From Methylocystis sp. Sn-Cys (GTDB taxonomy: Bacteria > Pseudomonadota > Alphaproteobacteria > Rhizobiales > Beijerinckiaceae): DNA of 64,000 nt. The notes beneath the pieces are model-generated. The model was not told the DNA's origin, made no database searches, and saw only the letters and a program-made list of their open reading frames with translations. Shown in pieces: positions 1-9,203 of this stretch. The position numbers and the translations under genes are program-made. Positions within the stretch are counted from its first letter, which is position 1; every line of letters starts with the position of its first letter. Location of the stretch: the NCBI RefSeq assembly GCF_016745395.1, contig NZ_JAERVJ010000001.1:372001-436000 (forward strand), given 5' to 3'.

Positions 1-2170
1 TCTGCGCCGGCAGGCCGAGGGCTGCCAGCAGGTTCAGGAGCGTCTCTCGGGGAACGTCATGCGCCGCGCCGTCGACGTCGCGCCAATTCGGGGCGATTCC
101 AGCAGCTTCTGCAAGATGCGCGAGCATTGCGTCGGCGACGGGAGCAGGCGCGCGTCGCGCGGCGCTTTTTTCTTCCCTGAGAAGTAGCACGCTGCGCGCC
201 GGCGTTGTCAGCCTGTCCGCAACGACCGAGACACCGGCGGTGTCAGAGGCGTCGAAAGCCACGCGCCAGTCATAACCGTCGCGCGCCGGCGGCGGCGTCA
301 CCTCGCGAGGCGCCCGGCCGCGATGGAGGATTACGAGCGCGCGGTCGCCATTCGCATAAAGTGACACAATCAGCGTCTCAGCGTCGCCACGCCGCCAGTC
401 TTCCTCGCGCATCGGCGCGCCGTCGGCGCCGAGCCATTCGACGTCGGGAAGAAGTGTTTCATCCTGCGCGCCGCCATCGAGAAAGCGATCGTCACGTAGA
501 CAGACATGCGCCTTGCGCAGTTCGATCAGCCGCGCGACGGCCTCGATCAGCGAAGGATCGGCCGCCGCCCAATCGAGCCAGCTTGTTTCATTGTCCTGCG
601 CATAGGAATTGTTGTTCCCTTTTTGCGTATGGCCCAGCTCCGCGCCCATGGAGAGCATGGGCGTCCCCCGTGAGAGCAGCAGCGTCGCCAAGAGATTGCG
701 TTGGTCGCGCGCGCGCGCCGCGACGATTGCCGCATCGTCGGTCTCGCCTTCGGCGCCTTTGTTCCAGGAGAGGTTTTCGTTTGCGCCGTCACGCCCCTCT
801 TCGCCATTCGCCTCATTGTGCTTGCGCTCATAGGAGACGAGGTCGCGCAGCGTGAAGCCGTCATGGGCGGTGATGAAGTTAATGCTGTGAGAGGGGCTGC
901 GGCGCGGGAAGAAATCCTGCGAGCCGGCGAAGCGGGTCGCAAGCTCCGCCACGCCCGCAGCGTCGCCGCGCCAGAAGCGGCGAACGCAATCGCGATAGCG
1001 GTCGTTCCATTCGGCGAAGGCGGCCGGGAAATGCCCAAGCTGATAGCCACCCGGCCCCATGTCCCAGGGCTCGGCGATGAGCTTCAAGTCGCGCAAAACC
1101 GGGTCTTGCAGCAGCGCGGCGAGGAAAGGCGCGTTACGGTCGAAGCCAGATGGATGACGCGCCAGCGTCGTCGCGAGATCGAAGCGAAAACCATCGACGC
1201 CGCCATAGATCGCCCAGGCGCGCAGCGCATCCATGGCGAGACGCACGACGGGCGCGCGGTCGAAGGCGAGGATATTGCCGCAGCCGGCGTCGTTCACATA
1301 GCGCGCGCGGTCGTCGGCAAGGCGGTAATAGCTCGCATTGTCGAGGCCGCGCAGCGACAGCGTCGGCCCCCATTCGTCGCTCTCGCCCGTATGGTTGAAG
1401 ACGACGTCGATGATGACGTCGAGCCCAACCGCATGCAGCGCATCAACCGCTTCGCGCACCTCGCGCCATCCGCCCGGCGCCAGACTCGGGTCGGGCGCCA
1501 TCATGGCGATGGGGTTGTAGCCCCAGTAATTCGTGAGACCCAGCGGCGGCAGATGGCGCTCGTCAATCCAGGCGGCGCAGGGCAAGAGTTCAAGCGTGGT
1601 GACGCCGAGCTTTGTGAGATGCGCGATGGACGCTTCATGCGCAAGGCCTGCGAATGTGCCGCGCAACTGCGGCGGCACATCCGGATGCATCGCCGTGAAG
1701 CCTTTAACGTGCATCTCATAGATGATGGTGTCGCGCCACGAATGGCGCGGGCGCGAAGGCGCCGCCGCCTCCGGGCGCGTCATCACGCATTTGGCGACGA
1801 AAGGCGCGCTGTCTTCCCGAGCAGCCGCGCCGGATGCGAACATGCTGTCATGCAGCGTCAGCGCGCGATCGAGCATGAGCGCGTAAGGATCGATGAGAAG
1901 CTTCGCGCCGTTGAAGCGATGGCCCTCATGCGGCGCGTCGGGGCCGTAAGCGCGCAGGCCGTAGCGCTGGCCTTCTTTCAATCCTTCAATATGTCCGTGA
2001 AAGACGTCGCCCGTTTTTGCGGGGAGGCGAATGCGCTGCGTCTCTGCGTCGCTTTCTTCGAAAAGGCAGAGATGAATTTCTTCGGCATGGGCCGAGAAGA
2101 CGGCGAGATTGGCGCCTGTGTCGTCGAGCGTGACGCCGAGTGGCTCCAGGGCGCCGGGGGAGATGCGCAT
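1..2170 (-). CDS. glgX: GlgX-MalQ fusion: glycogen debranching enzyme / 4-alpha-glucanotransferase (3' end cut by window)
   Basis: Read from an ATG at 2170, this frame is open to the window edge (723 codons). Residues about 1-660 are a complete GlgX-type debranching enzyme of family GH13, which hydrolyses alpha-1,6 branches of phosphorylase-limit glycogen. Visible are an N-terminal CBM48-like region, the NYWGYN motif near 216, the nucleophile Asp in RFDLATTLAR (about D331) and the acid/base Glu in LIAEPWD (about E367). GlgX normally ends near the ARSVLLLR motif (about 658-665). Here there is no stop. The frame runs on through a short linker into EAAGIAPNWRD and ETLLNLLAALGLPA, which look like the N-terminus of MalQ-type 4-alpha-glucanotransferase (GH77). 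I therefore call it a bifunctional fusion, although only about 40 residues of the MalQ part are inside the window. It is the last visible gene of glgB-glgC-glgA-glgX/malQ. Confidence 0.88.
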   Translation of the reverse strand, partial: MRISPGALEPLGVTLDDTGANLAVFSAHAEEIHLCLFEESDAETQRIRLPAKTGDVFHGHIEGLKEGQRYGLRAYGPDAPHEGHRFNGAKLLIDPYALMLDRALTLHDSMFASGAAAREDSAPFVAKCVMTRPEAAAPSRPRHSWRDTIIYEMHVKGFTAMHPDVPPQLRGTFAGLAHEASIAHLTKLGVTTLELLPCAAWIDERHLPPLGLTNYWGYNPIAMMAPDPSLAPGGWREVREAVDALHAVGLDVIIDVVFNHTGESDEWGPTLSLRGLDNASYYRLADDRARYVNDAGCGNILAFDRAPVVRLAMDALRAWAIYGGVDGFRFDLATTLARHPSGFDRNAPFLAALLQDPVLRDLKLIAEPWDMGPGGYQLGHFPAAFAEWNDRYRDCVRRFWRGDAAGVAELATRFAGSQDFFPRRSPSHSINFITAHDGFTLRDLVSYERKHNEANGEEGRDGANENLSWNKGAEGETDDAAIVAARARDQRNLLATLLLSRGTPMLSMGAELGHTQKGNNNSYAQDNETSWLDWAAADPSLIEAVARLIELRKAHVCLRDDRFLDGGAQDETLLPDVEWLGADGAPMREEDWRRGDAETLIVSLYANGDRALVILHRGRAPREVTPPPARDGYDWRVAFDASDTAGVSVVADRLTTPARSVLLLREEKSAARRAPAPVADAMLAHLAEAAGIAPNWRDVDGAAHDVPRETLLNLLAALGLPAQ

Positions 2171-2174
2171 CAGG

Positions 2175-2292
2175 CCCCCTCCCTAGCCCTCCCCCGCTCG
2201 CGCGGGAGAGGGGACAGATTGTCGCCTTTATCCACTATGCCGATCGTGAGCGTCCCCTCTCCCGCTTTAGCGGGGGAGGGACAGGGAGGGGG
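2175..2292. repeat. Long imperfect inverted repeat, copy A (39-nt arms)
   Basis: Arms 2175-2213 and 2254-2292 are near-perfect reverse complements, with CCTCCC-, CTCTCCCGC- and GGGGGAGG-type blocks. They flank a 40-nt centre containing GTCGCCTTTATC and GATCGTGAGCGTC. A second copy, including a related centre, lies at 11138-11253. It fills the glgA-glgX intergenic space and would form a large hairpin in the glg mRNA. Confidence 0.85.
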
Positions 2293-2303
2293 CAAGAAGC
2301 CCC

Positions 2304-3755
2304 TCAGCTCCGCGCCGCAATCGCCTCGCGATACAGCGTCGCATAGCGTTTCGCCGGATGGCGCCAGGAGACGTCCGTGCTCATGCCGTTCAATTGCAAT
2401 TTGCGCCACGTGTCCTTGTCCCTGAAAATTTCCTGCGCCCGGCGAAGCGCAATGTCGAGCGCCTCCGCTGTCGGCGGTGAAAATTGGAAACCTGTGGCGA
2501 CGCCCGCCTGGAGCGCCATTTCATTCGCGTCGACGATCGTATCCTTCAATCCGCCGACGCGCGAGACGATCGGCGCCGCGCCGTAGCGCAAGGCGTAAAG
2601 CTGCGTCAGCCCACATGGCTCGAAGCGCGAGGGGACAAGGAAAGCGTCGGCGCCCGCCTGTATGAGATGCGCCAGATCCTCGCTGTAACCCACCCATACC
2701 GCGACGCGGCCGGGATAGGCGTCCCGCGCGGCGAGGAAGCTTTCTTCGAGATGTCTCTCGCCCGTGCCGATCAAGGCGAGCTGCGCATGGCGCGCCATGA
2801 GCGACGGCAGAGTGGCGAGCAGCATGTCGTGCCCCTTCTGCCAGGACATGCGGCTGACGACGCCGAGGAGAAAAGCCTCGGGGTCAGCGTCGAGATGCAT
2901 ACGCTTTTGTAGCGCGACTTTGTTTTTTGCGCGCGCCGAGAGGGTCGCGGCGTCATAGGTCGCTTCTATGCGCTCGTCCGTGGCGGGGTTCCAGACGTCT
3001 TCATCGACGCCGTTGAGAATGCCGCTCACGACGTCGGCCCGCGCACGCAGCAGGCCGTCTAACCCCATGCCGAATTCGGGCGTCTCGATCTCCTGCGCAT
3101 AGCTCGGCGAGACGGTGGTGATGCGGTCGCAAAGCTGCAGGCCGGCTTTTAGAAAGCCGATCGCGCCGTAATATTCCACGCCTTCCATCCGGAAGGATTC
3201 TGGCGGCAGGCGCAGCTCCGTGAGCAGTTCCTTCGCAAACTGCCCCTGGAAAGCGATGTTGTGAATGGTGACGATCGTCGCCGGTCGCGGCCTGCCGCTG
3301 TAATGCAGATAGGCGGGCGCAAGCGCCGCCTGCCAATCATGGGCGTGAAGCACATCCGGCGTAAAATCAGCGAGCGCGCCCTGCGCCATCTGCGCGCCGA
3401 CCCAGGCGAGCGCCGCGAAGCGGAAGGCGTTGTCCGGATAATCGACGCCGTCCGCGGTAGTGTAAGGCCCGCCCTCGCGCGCATAAAGATGCGGCGCGAC
3501 GAGCGTATAGACGATGCTTGCGCCGAGACGCCCGGCATGGACCCATGCGGGCCCGTCGAAGAGATCGTCGAAAGACAAAACCGTCTCGCCCGCGCCGAGC
3601 GCCGCAAGCGCTTCCGGATAGCCGGGGATGAGCGTGCGCGTTTCGACGCCTTCCGCCGCAAGGGCGCCCGGCAGCGCGCCGACGACATCGGCCAGCCCGC
3701 CGGTTTTGACGAGCGGACTCATCTCGGAGGCGACGGCGAGAACGCGTAGAGTCAT
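2304..3755 (-). CDS. glgA: Glycogen synthase (ADP-glucose type)
   Basis: This 483-residue protein, usual for bacterial GlgA, adds glucosyl units from ADP-glucose to growing alpha-1,4-glucan in the cytoplasm (GT5 family). The N-terminal KTGGL motif (residues 17-21) binds ADP-glucose, and the C-terminal [18 protein letters not shown] segment is the second GT-B half. An in-frame ATG exists further upstream at 3794, but the family start [15 protein letters not shown] corresponds to 3755. That ATG overlaps the glgC stop as ATGA, so translation is probably coupled to glgC. A long inverted repeat separates it from glgX downstream. Confidence 0.96.
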   Translation of the reverse strand: MTLRVLAVASEMSPLVKTGGLADVVGALPGALAAEGVETRTLIPGYPEALAALGAGETVLSFDDLFDGPAWVHAGRLGASIVYTLVAPHLYAREGGPYTTADGVDYPDNAFRFAALAWVGAQMAQGALADFTPDVLHAHDWQAALAPAYLHYSGRPRPATIVTIHNIAFQGQFAKELLTELRLPPESFRMEGVEYYGAIGFLKAGLQLCDRITTVSPSYAQEIETPEFGMGLDGLLRARADVVSGILNGVDEDVWNPATDERIEATYDAATLSARAKNKVALQKRMHLDADPEAFLLGVVSRMSWQKGHDMLLATLPSLMARHAQLALIGTGERHLEESFLAARDAYPGRVAVWVGYSEDLAHLIQAGADAFLVPSRFEPCGLTQLYALRYGAAPIVSRVGGLKDTIVDANEMALQAGVATGFQFSPPTAEALDIALRRAQEIFRDKDTWRKLQLNGMSTDVSWRHPAKRYATLYREAIAARS

Positions 3756-5014
3756 GGCGCGAGCCTGTCGATCATCGGCTGCGTAATGAGGCAAATGCCC
3801 TGCTCGCTGCGACGGAAGCGCCGCGCGTCTTCCTCAGGGTCCTCGCCGACGACGAGGCCCTGCGGAATGCGCACGCCGCGATCGACGACGACATTGGTAA
3901 GCCGCGCCGAACGGCCGATATCGACGTAAGGAAGGATCACTGCATTCTCGACCGAGGCATAGGAATTCACGCGCACGCCGGTGAAGAGCAGCGAGCGGCG
4001 CAGCGTCGAGCCGGAGACGATGCAGCCGCCGGAAACGAGCGAAGAAAGCGCCTGCCCGCGCCGCCCCACCTGGTCGTGCACGAATTTGGCGGGCGGCGTG
4101 ATTTCCGCATAGGTCCATATCGGCCAGTTGCGGTCATAGAGATCGAGTTGCGGCACGAAATCGGTGAGGTCGATATTGGCCGCCCAATAGGCGTCGACAG
4201 TGCCGACATCGCGCCAATAGGCGTGCGGCTCGCTCGCCGCGCGCACGCAGGAGCGCGAGAAATGATGCGCCACGGCTTTGCCGTGCTTCACGATGTAAGG
4301 GATGATGTCCTTGCCGAAATCATGCGTGGAGCCGAGGTCCTGCGCGTCGCGGCGCAGTTGGTCATACAGAAACTTCGCCTCGAACACATAAATGCCCATG
4401 CTGACGAGCGCGCGATCGGGATGGCCGGGCATGGCGGGTGGATCGGCGGGCTTTTCGATGAAGGAGATAATGCGGTCGTCATCGCCGACATGCATCACGC
4501 CGAAGCCGGACGCTTCGCTGCGTGGGATTTCGAGACAGCCGATGGTGACGTCCGCGCCTTGCTCCACATGCTGTTTGAGCATGTGTTCGTAATCCATCTT
4601 GTAGACGTGATCGCCGGCGAGCAGCACGATATATTTCGGATCGTAGCCTTCGATGATGTCGAGGTTCTGATACACTGCGTCCGCCGTGCCGAGATACCAG
4701 TGGTCTTCGGAGACGCGCTGGCTCGCCGGCAGAATGTCGAAGCTCTCGTTGCGCTCGACGCGAAAAAAGCTCCAGCCCCGCTGCAAATGGCGGATGAGGC
4801 TGTGCGCCTTATATTGCGTGGCGACGCAGATGCGGCGAATGCCGGAGTTGAGCGCATTGGACAATGCAAAGTCGATGATGCGCGATTTGCCGCCGAAATA
4901 GACCGCGGGCTTGGCGCGCCGGTCGGTCAGTTCCATGAGCCGCGAGCCGCGCCCGCCAGCGAGGACATAGGCCATGGCGTGGCGCGCGAAAGGCGGATTG
5001 TCATAGGCGGCCAT
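3752..5014 (-). CDS. glgC: Glucose-1-phosphate adenylyltransferase
   Basis: The product makes ADP-glucose from ATP and glucose-1-phosphate, the committed step of glycogen synthesis. It is 420 residues, normal for proteobacterial GlgC. The N-terminal nucleotidyltransferase signature [17 protein letters not shown] (residues about 15-31) and [18 protein letters not shown] follow directly. [11 protein letters not shown] and the C-terminal left-handed beta-helix region ([12 protein letters not shown]) are also present. It lies 28 nt downstream of glgB and overlaps glgA by 4 nt. Family members are allosterically controlled, for instance by fructose-type effectors; the effector here cannot be read from sequence. 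Confidence 0.97.
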   Translation of the reverse strand: MAAYDNPPFARHAMAYVLAGGRGSRLMELTDRRAKPAVYFGGKSRIIDFALSNALNSGIRRICVATQYKAHSLIRHLQRGWSFFRVERNESFDILPASQRVSEDHWYLGTADAVYQNLDIIEGYDPKYIVLLAGDHVYKMDYEHMLKQHVEQGADVTIGCLEIPRSEASGFGVMHVGDDDRIISFIEKPADPPAMPGHPDRALVSMGIYVFEAKFLYDQLRRDAQDLGSTHDFGKDIIPYIVKHGKAVAHHFSRSCVRAASEPHAYWRDVGTVDAYWAANIDLTDFVPQLDLYDRNWPIWTYAEITPPAKFVHDQVGRRGQALSSLVSGGCIVSGSTLRRSLLFTGVRVNSYASVENAVILPYVDIGRSARLTNVVVDRGVRIPQGLVVGEDPEEDARRFRRSEQGICLITQPMIDRLAP

Positions 5015-5042
5015 CAGTCACACCCAGTCTGCGATTCGAGTT

Positions 5043-7250
5043 TCATTGTAGTCCGGCGTTGTCGAATTCGAAGAACAAAGTGGCGAGCGGCGGGATTTGA
5101 ATCTCGGCCATCGCCGGGAAGCCGGCGAAGCCCTCTTCCTTCGCATCCACCCCGCCAAGATTGCCTTGCCCGGAGCCGCCGTATGGGCTGGCGTCCGAGT
5201 TGAGGATTTCGCGCCAGCGCCCGGCGTAGGGCAGGCCCAAGCGGTAATGGCGCCGCGGCACGGGCGTGAAGTTCGAGACGACAAGGATCGGCCGCGTGCG
5301 GTCGGAGCCATAGCGCAGAAAGGCGAAGACGGAACTTTCCGCGTCGTCGACGACGACCCATTCGAATCCCTCGCTTTCGCAGTCGCGCGCATGCAAAGCC
5401 TCGTGGCTGCGATAGAGATGGTTCAGGTCGCGAACAAAGTCGCGCAGCCCTTTGTGGAAGGCGTGCGCCAGCAACCCCCATTCGAGCTCGCGCGCATAAT
5501 CCCATTCGCTTGTCTGGCCGAACTCCTGCCCCATGAAGAGGAGCTTCTTGCCGGGGTGGCCCCACATGAAGCCGTAATAGGCGCGCGCGCCGGCGAAGCG
5601 CCGCCACTCGTCGCCCGGCATTTTCGAGACGATCGCGCCTTTGCCATGGACGACCTCGTCATGAGAGAGCGGCAGCACGAAATTCTCGGCGAAGGCGTAG
5701 AGCAGGCCGAAAGTGATCTCATTGTGCCGCCATTTGCGATAGACGGGATCGGACGACATGTAGCGCAGCGTGTCGTTCATCCACCCCATGTTCCATTTGA
5801 AGCCAAAGCCGAGCCCGCCCATGTCGACGGGCCGCGTGACGCCGGCCCAGGACGTCGATTCCTCTGCAATGGTCACGACGCCAGGGTAGAGCCCGTAAAC
5901 AAGCGTGTTGACGTTTTGAAGAAAGGCGACCGCGTCTTTGTTGTCGTTGGAGCCGTCGGGATTGGGCGCCCATTCGCCTGGCGCGCGCGAGTAATCGAGG
6001 TAGAGCATGGAGGCGACGGCGTCGACGCGCAGCGCGTCGATGTGGAAGCGATCCAGCCAATAGAGCGCATTGGCGATCAGGAAATTCGCGACCTCGCGCC
6101 GGCCGTAATCATAGATCGCCGTGTTCCAGTCCGGGTGAAAGCCGCGCCGAGGGTCCGGGTGCTCGTAGAGCGGCCCGCCGTCGAATTGCGCGAGGCCATG
6201 TTCGTCGGTCGGGAAATGCGCGGGAACCCAATCAAGGACGACGCCGAGCCCCGCCTGATGCGCGCGGTCGACAAAGCGCTTGAAGCCTTCCGCGTCGCCA
6301 TGTCGCCGCGTCGGCGCGAACAGGCCAATCGGCTGATAGCCCCAGGAGGCGTCGAGTGGATGTTCGTTGATCGGCAGAAGCTCGATATGGGTGAAGCCCA
6401 TATCAGCGGCGTAAGGGATGAGCTGATCGGCAAGCTCGTCATAGGTGAGGAAGCGCCATCCATCCGCCTTCCGCCAGGAGGGCAGGTGAACCTCGTAGAT
6501 CGACATGGGGGCGCGGCGCGGGTCGCGCTCGGCGCGCGCGCGCAGGTGCTTTTCGTCCCCCCAGTCATAGGGCGCGTCGGAGGCGACCACTGAAGCCGTC
6601 GAAGGGCGCAGCTCCGCTTCGAAACCGAAAGGATCGGCCTTCAGCGGTAGGAGATTTCCGTCACGGCCGAGGATCTCATATTTATAGACCGCGCCGGAGC
6701 CGACGCCGGGAAGGAAGATCTCCCAAATCCCGCTATCGACGCGCTTGCGCATTTGTGCGCGCCGCCCGTCCCATTGGTTGAAGTCGCCGACGACGGAGAC
6801 GCGCCTGGCGTTCGGCGCCCAGACGGCGAAATTGGTCCCCTCGACGCCCATATGCCTCACGACATGGGCGCCGAGACGCTCGTAGAGCTTCCGATGCGCG
6901 CCTTCGACGAAGAGATGATCGTCCATCGCGCCGAGGAAGGGCGGGAAGGCATAAGGATCAACGAGGCGCCACTGCGATTGGCCGTTCGAGGCCGCCAGAA
7001 CATAGGGCGCGCCTGGGTCAATAGAGGCCAGCCCCTCGAAAAAGCCGTCCGGGTGGACCAGCTCCAGCTCAGTGACGGGCCGGCCCTGCGGCGTCTCGGC
7101 GGCCAGCGTCCGGGCGCCGGGGATGAAGGCCCGAATGACGCGGCCGTCGCCGGTCTCATGGGGGCCGAGGACGCCAAAAGGATCGCCATGGCGGGCCGCG
7201 ACAATCGCCGCGATCTCGCTCGGGTCAGCTCGCCAACTGGGTCGTGTCAT
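5043..7250 (-). CDS. glgB: 1,4-alpha-glucan branching enzyme
   Basis: This GH13 enzyme forms alpha-1,6 branches in glycogen. The 735-residue product has the N-terminal HGDPFGVLGPHE module (CBM48-like), a second CBM48 with NFAVWAPNARRVSVVGDFN, and the catalytic barrel. The barrel shows the nucleophile Asp in DALRVDAV (about D410), the Glu in TIAEESTSW (about E463) and LSHDEVVHGKG. I chose the ATG at 7250 (MTRPSWRADPSEIAAI), which matches the family N-terminus; an ATG at 7289 would add 13 residues. It is the first gene of the glg operon and is divergent from the CoA ester lyase gene, so the 7251-7459 gap should hold promoters for both. Confidence 0.96.
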   Translation of the reverse strand: MTRPSWRADPSEIAAIVAARHGDPFGVLGPHETGDGRVIRAFIPGARTLAAETPQGRPVTELELVHPDGFFEGLASIDPGAPYVLAASNGQSQWRLVDPYAFPPFLGAMDDHLFVEGAHRKLYERLGAHVVRHMGVEGTNFAVWAPNARRVSVVGDFNQWDGRRAQMRKRVDSGIWEIFLPGVGSGAVYKYEILGRDGNLLPLKADPFGFEAELRPSTASVVASDAPYDWGDEKHLRARAERDPRRAPMSIYEVHLPSWRKADGWRFLTYDELADQLIPYAADMGFTHIELLPINEHPLDASWGYQPIGLFAPTRRHGDAEGFKRFVDRAHQAGLGVVLDWVPAHFPTDEHGLAQFDGGPLYEHPDPRRGFHPDWNTAIYDYGRREVANFLIANALYWLDRFHIDALRVDAVASMLYLDYSRAPGEWAPNPDGSNDNKDAVAFLQNVNTLVYGLYPGVVTIAEESTSWAGVTRPVDMGGLGFGFKWNMGWMNDTLRYMSSDPVYRKWRHNEITFGLLYAFAENFVLPLSHDEVVHGKGAIVSKMPGDEWRRFAGARAYYGFMWGHPGKKLLFMGQEFGQTSEWDYARELEWGLLAHAFHKGLRDFVRDLNHLYRSHEALHARDCESEGFEWVVVDDAESSVFAFLRYGSDRTRPILVVSNFTPVPRRHYRLGLPYAGRWREILNSDASPYGGSGQGNLGGVDAKEEGFAGFPAMAEIQIPPLATLFFEFDNAGLQ

Positions 7251-7459
7251 GAGGATTGGGTGATCCGGCGGGGTCCTATTGCGTATCATGGCCTCGCGCG
7301 CCCCATGCGGAAAGCCCCGGATGGTCGTTCCTCACGCGCTTTTCGCCGCGCCATTGCCAATCCGTCCCGTCTGCGCTAGCTCGACCCGGTCTTTTCCGCG
7401 TCCCTTCGGCCCTTCGGCCGCTCGTCCTAGAGGGAACGCGCGTGACGGAGCTTTCCCGC

Positions 7460-8503
7460 ATGAAACTGCCTAATCAGTTCTACCGTCCGCTGGCCATTGG
7501 CGCGCCGGCTCCCTATCGCGAGCTGCCGGTCAAGGTCGAGCGCATGATCCATTTCGTGCCGCCGCATCTCGAAAAAATGCGCGCCAAGGTTCCGGAGATC
7601 GCCAAGCAGGTCGACGTCGTGCTCGGCAATCTCGAGGACGCGATCCCGGCCGACGCTAAGGAAGCCGCCCGCGCCGGCTTCATCGAGATGGCGAAGTCGA
7701 CCGATTTCGGCTCGACGGGCCTCTGGACCCGCATGAACTCGCTGAACAGCCCCTGGGCGCTCGACGATATGATCCAGATCGTCGGCGCGGTGGGCAATAA
7801 GCTCGACGTCGTCATGCTGCCCAAGGTCGAAGGCCCCTGGGACATCGCCTATCTGGACCAGCTTCTCGCCCAGCTCGAGGGCAAGAACGGCGTGACCAAG
7901 CCGATCCTTATCCACGCCATTCTGGAGACCGCCGAGGGCGTCAAGAACGTCGACGCCATCGCCGCGGCCTCCCCGCGCATGCATGGCATTTCGCTGGGCC
8001 CGGCCGATCTTGCGGCCTCGCGCGCCATGAAGACCACGCGCGTCGGCGGCGGCCATCCGGAATATAAGGTCATCGCCGACGCCGATCCGGGCGCCGGCCT
8101 GCGCGCGACCTTCCAGCAGGATCTCTGGCACTACACCATCGCCAAAATGGTCGACGCCTGCGCCTCGGCCGGCATCAAGGCCTTCTACGGCCCGTTTGGC
8201 GATTTCTCGGACGGCCCGGCCTGCGAGTCCCAGTTCCGCAACGCCTTCCTGCTCGGCTGCGCCGGCGCCTGGTCGCTGCATCCGACCCAGATCGAGATCG
8301 CCAAGCGCGTTTTCTCGCCCGATCCCAAGGAAGTCGCCTTCGCCAAGCGCGTGCTGGAGGCGATGCCCGACGGCACCGGCGCGGTGATGATCGACGGCCG
8401 CATGCAGGACGACGCCACCTGGAAACAGTGCAAGGTCGTGGTCGACCTCGCCAAGCAGGTCGCCGCCAAGGACGCTGATTTCGCCAGGATCTACGGTCTT
8501 TGA
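7460..8503 (+). CDS. mcl: HpcH/HpaI-family CoA ester lyase, probable malyl-CoA / beta-methylmalyl-CoA lyase
   Basis: The 347-residue product belongs to the citrate lyase beta-like / HpcH-HpaI TIM-barrel family. Visible family blocks are [15 protein letters not shown], the metal/substrate-site region [27 protein letters not shown], the [16 protein letters not shown] loop and [13 protein letters not shown]. Length and these blocks fit L-malyl-CoA lyases, which cleave malyl-CoA to acetyl-CoA and glyoxylate in the serine cycle of methylotrophs or act in the ethylmalonyl-CoA pathway. Substrate is inferred by family only. The ATG at 7460 follows CGGAG by 9 nt; a GTG at 7442, behind GAGGGA, would add six residues. 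It is monocistronic, with no other serine-cycle gene adjacent. Confidence 0.85.
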   Translation: MKLPNQFYRPLAIGAPAPYRELPVKVERMIHFVPPHLEKMRAKVPEIAKQVDVVLGNLEDAIPADAKEAARAGFIEMAKSTDFGSTGLWTRMNSLNSPWALDDMIQIVGAVGNKLDVVMLPKVEGPWDIAYLDQLLAQLEGKNGVTKPILIHAILETAEGVKNVDAIAAASPRMHGISLGPADLAASRAMKTTRVGGGHPEYKVIADADPGAGLRATFQQDLWHYTIAKMVDACASAGIKAFYGPFGDFSDGPACESQFRNAFLLGCAGAWSLHPTQIEIAKRVFSPDPKEVAFAKRVLEAMPDGTGAVMIDGRMQDDATWKQCKVVVDLAKQVAAKDADFARIYGL

Positions 8504-8509
8504 CCGGCA

Positions 8510-8527
8510 CCCCTCCTACGGGAGGGG
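8510..8527 (+). terminator. Hairpin after the CoA ester lyase gene
   Basis: CCCCTCC at 8510-8516 pairs with GGAGGGG at 8521-8527 around a TACG tetraloop, 7 nt after the stop codon. There is no clear T-tract, so factor-independent termination is uncertain; it may act as a 3'-end stabiliser. Confidence 0.4.
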
Positions 8528-8546
8528 CGGAAAACCAGTGACCACC

Positions 8547-8627
8547 GTCATTGCGAGGAGCGCAGCGACGAAGCAATCCAGGGCGGCTACCGCGGCTCTG
8601 GATTGCTTCGCGTCGCTCGCAATGACG
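8547..8627. repeat. Palindromic intergenic repeat, type 1 (copy 1)
   Basis: This is an inverted repeat of the form GTCATTGCGAGGAGCG...GAAGCAATCCAG - centre - CTGGATTGCTTCG...CGCAATGAC. Full or partial copies occur at 20770, 39518, 49730, 51229, 53310 and 63541, all intergenic. Confidence 0.9.
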
Positions 8628-8777
8628 CGCTGGTTCATAAAAATCATTGCCGCGCGGAAGGCCCCGATAAACCAGGGGAATGCCGCGCGCCAATTGCTGA
8701 GCATTTTACATATTCCGCACACCGGCCCGTTTAGGATTTTGCGCCCACGCTCCTTTTGAATAAGGAGCAAAGCCGCC

Positions 8778-9020
8778 ATGAGCCAGACGCGCGACCCGAC
8801 GCCCGAGAATGTCATCGAACTCGCCCGCTATATCCGCGACGGCGCGGGCTCGGGCGGCATGGAGGAGGCCGCGCGTCTCGCCGAAGAGCAACTTGCGCGG
8901 CTCAAGGAGCTGGAGCTTCTCTACGTCGCCGACGAAGGACACGCGGCGATCAGCCCGGCGGCGCGGGAGATGTTCTTCGAAAATGTGGGTCTGCTGCGCC
9001 GCCTCGGCGGAACGCGCTGA
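8778..9020 (+). CDS. Small conserved hypothetical protein (80 aa)
   Basis: An AAGGAG Shine-Dalgarno at 8762-8767 precedes the ATG. The 80-residue product is soluble, charged and predicted mostly helical, with an Ala/Glu/Leu-rich central stretch (EEAARLAEEQLARLKELELL, about residues 29-48) that could form a short coiled coil. No signal peptide, Cys motif or recognisable domain is visible and I do not recognise the family. It stands alone between a palindromic repeat and the ffh promoter. Codon use matches its neighbours, which supports it being a real gene. Confidence 0.7.
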   Translation: MSQTRDPTPENVIELARYIRDGAGSGGMEEAARLAEEQLARLKELELLYVADEGHAAISPAAREMFFENVGLLRRLGGTR

Positions 9021-9030
9021 TCCGCCGCCA

Positions 9031-9060
9031 TTGACAGACGCGCCCCGACGCTCCTAAAAA
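9031..9060 (+). promoter_or_regulatory. Probable sigma-70 promoter of the ffh operon
   Basis: A consensus TTGACA at 9031-9036 is followed after 18 nt by TAAAAA at 9055-9060. It lies about 140 nt before ffh. The leader RNA would contain a hairpin, GCCGCC/GGCGGC, at 9101-9118. Confidence 0.6.
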
Positions 9061-9203
9061 GCGCGCTGATCTCGAAAGAGAAAAAAGTTCGACCAGCCGA
9101 GCCGCCCCATGAGGCGGCAGGTCAACGCCCGGCAGCGCGATGCGCCCCCGGGCGCGTTTTGCTTTGGCGCGGCGGCTGACGCAGGCGCTGCAGGAGTGAC
9201 AAA

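Noticed and set aside
701-2425. Long open frame on the plus strand opposite glgX
   Set aside because: It is antisense to a clearly conserved GlgX frame; its translation is Arg/Ala-rich without any domain. GC-rich third positions create such shadow frames.
5097-6593. 498-codon plus-strand frame inside glgB
   Set aside because: It is antisense to the GlgB catalytic domains; no family similarity and no ribosome-binding site.
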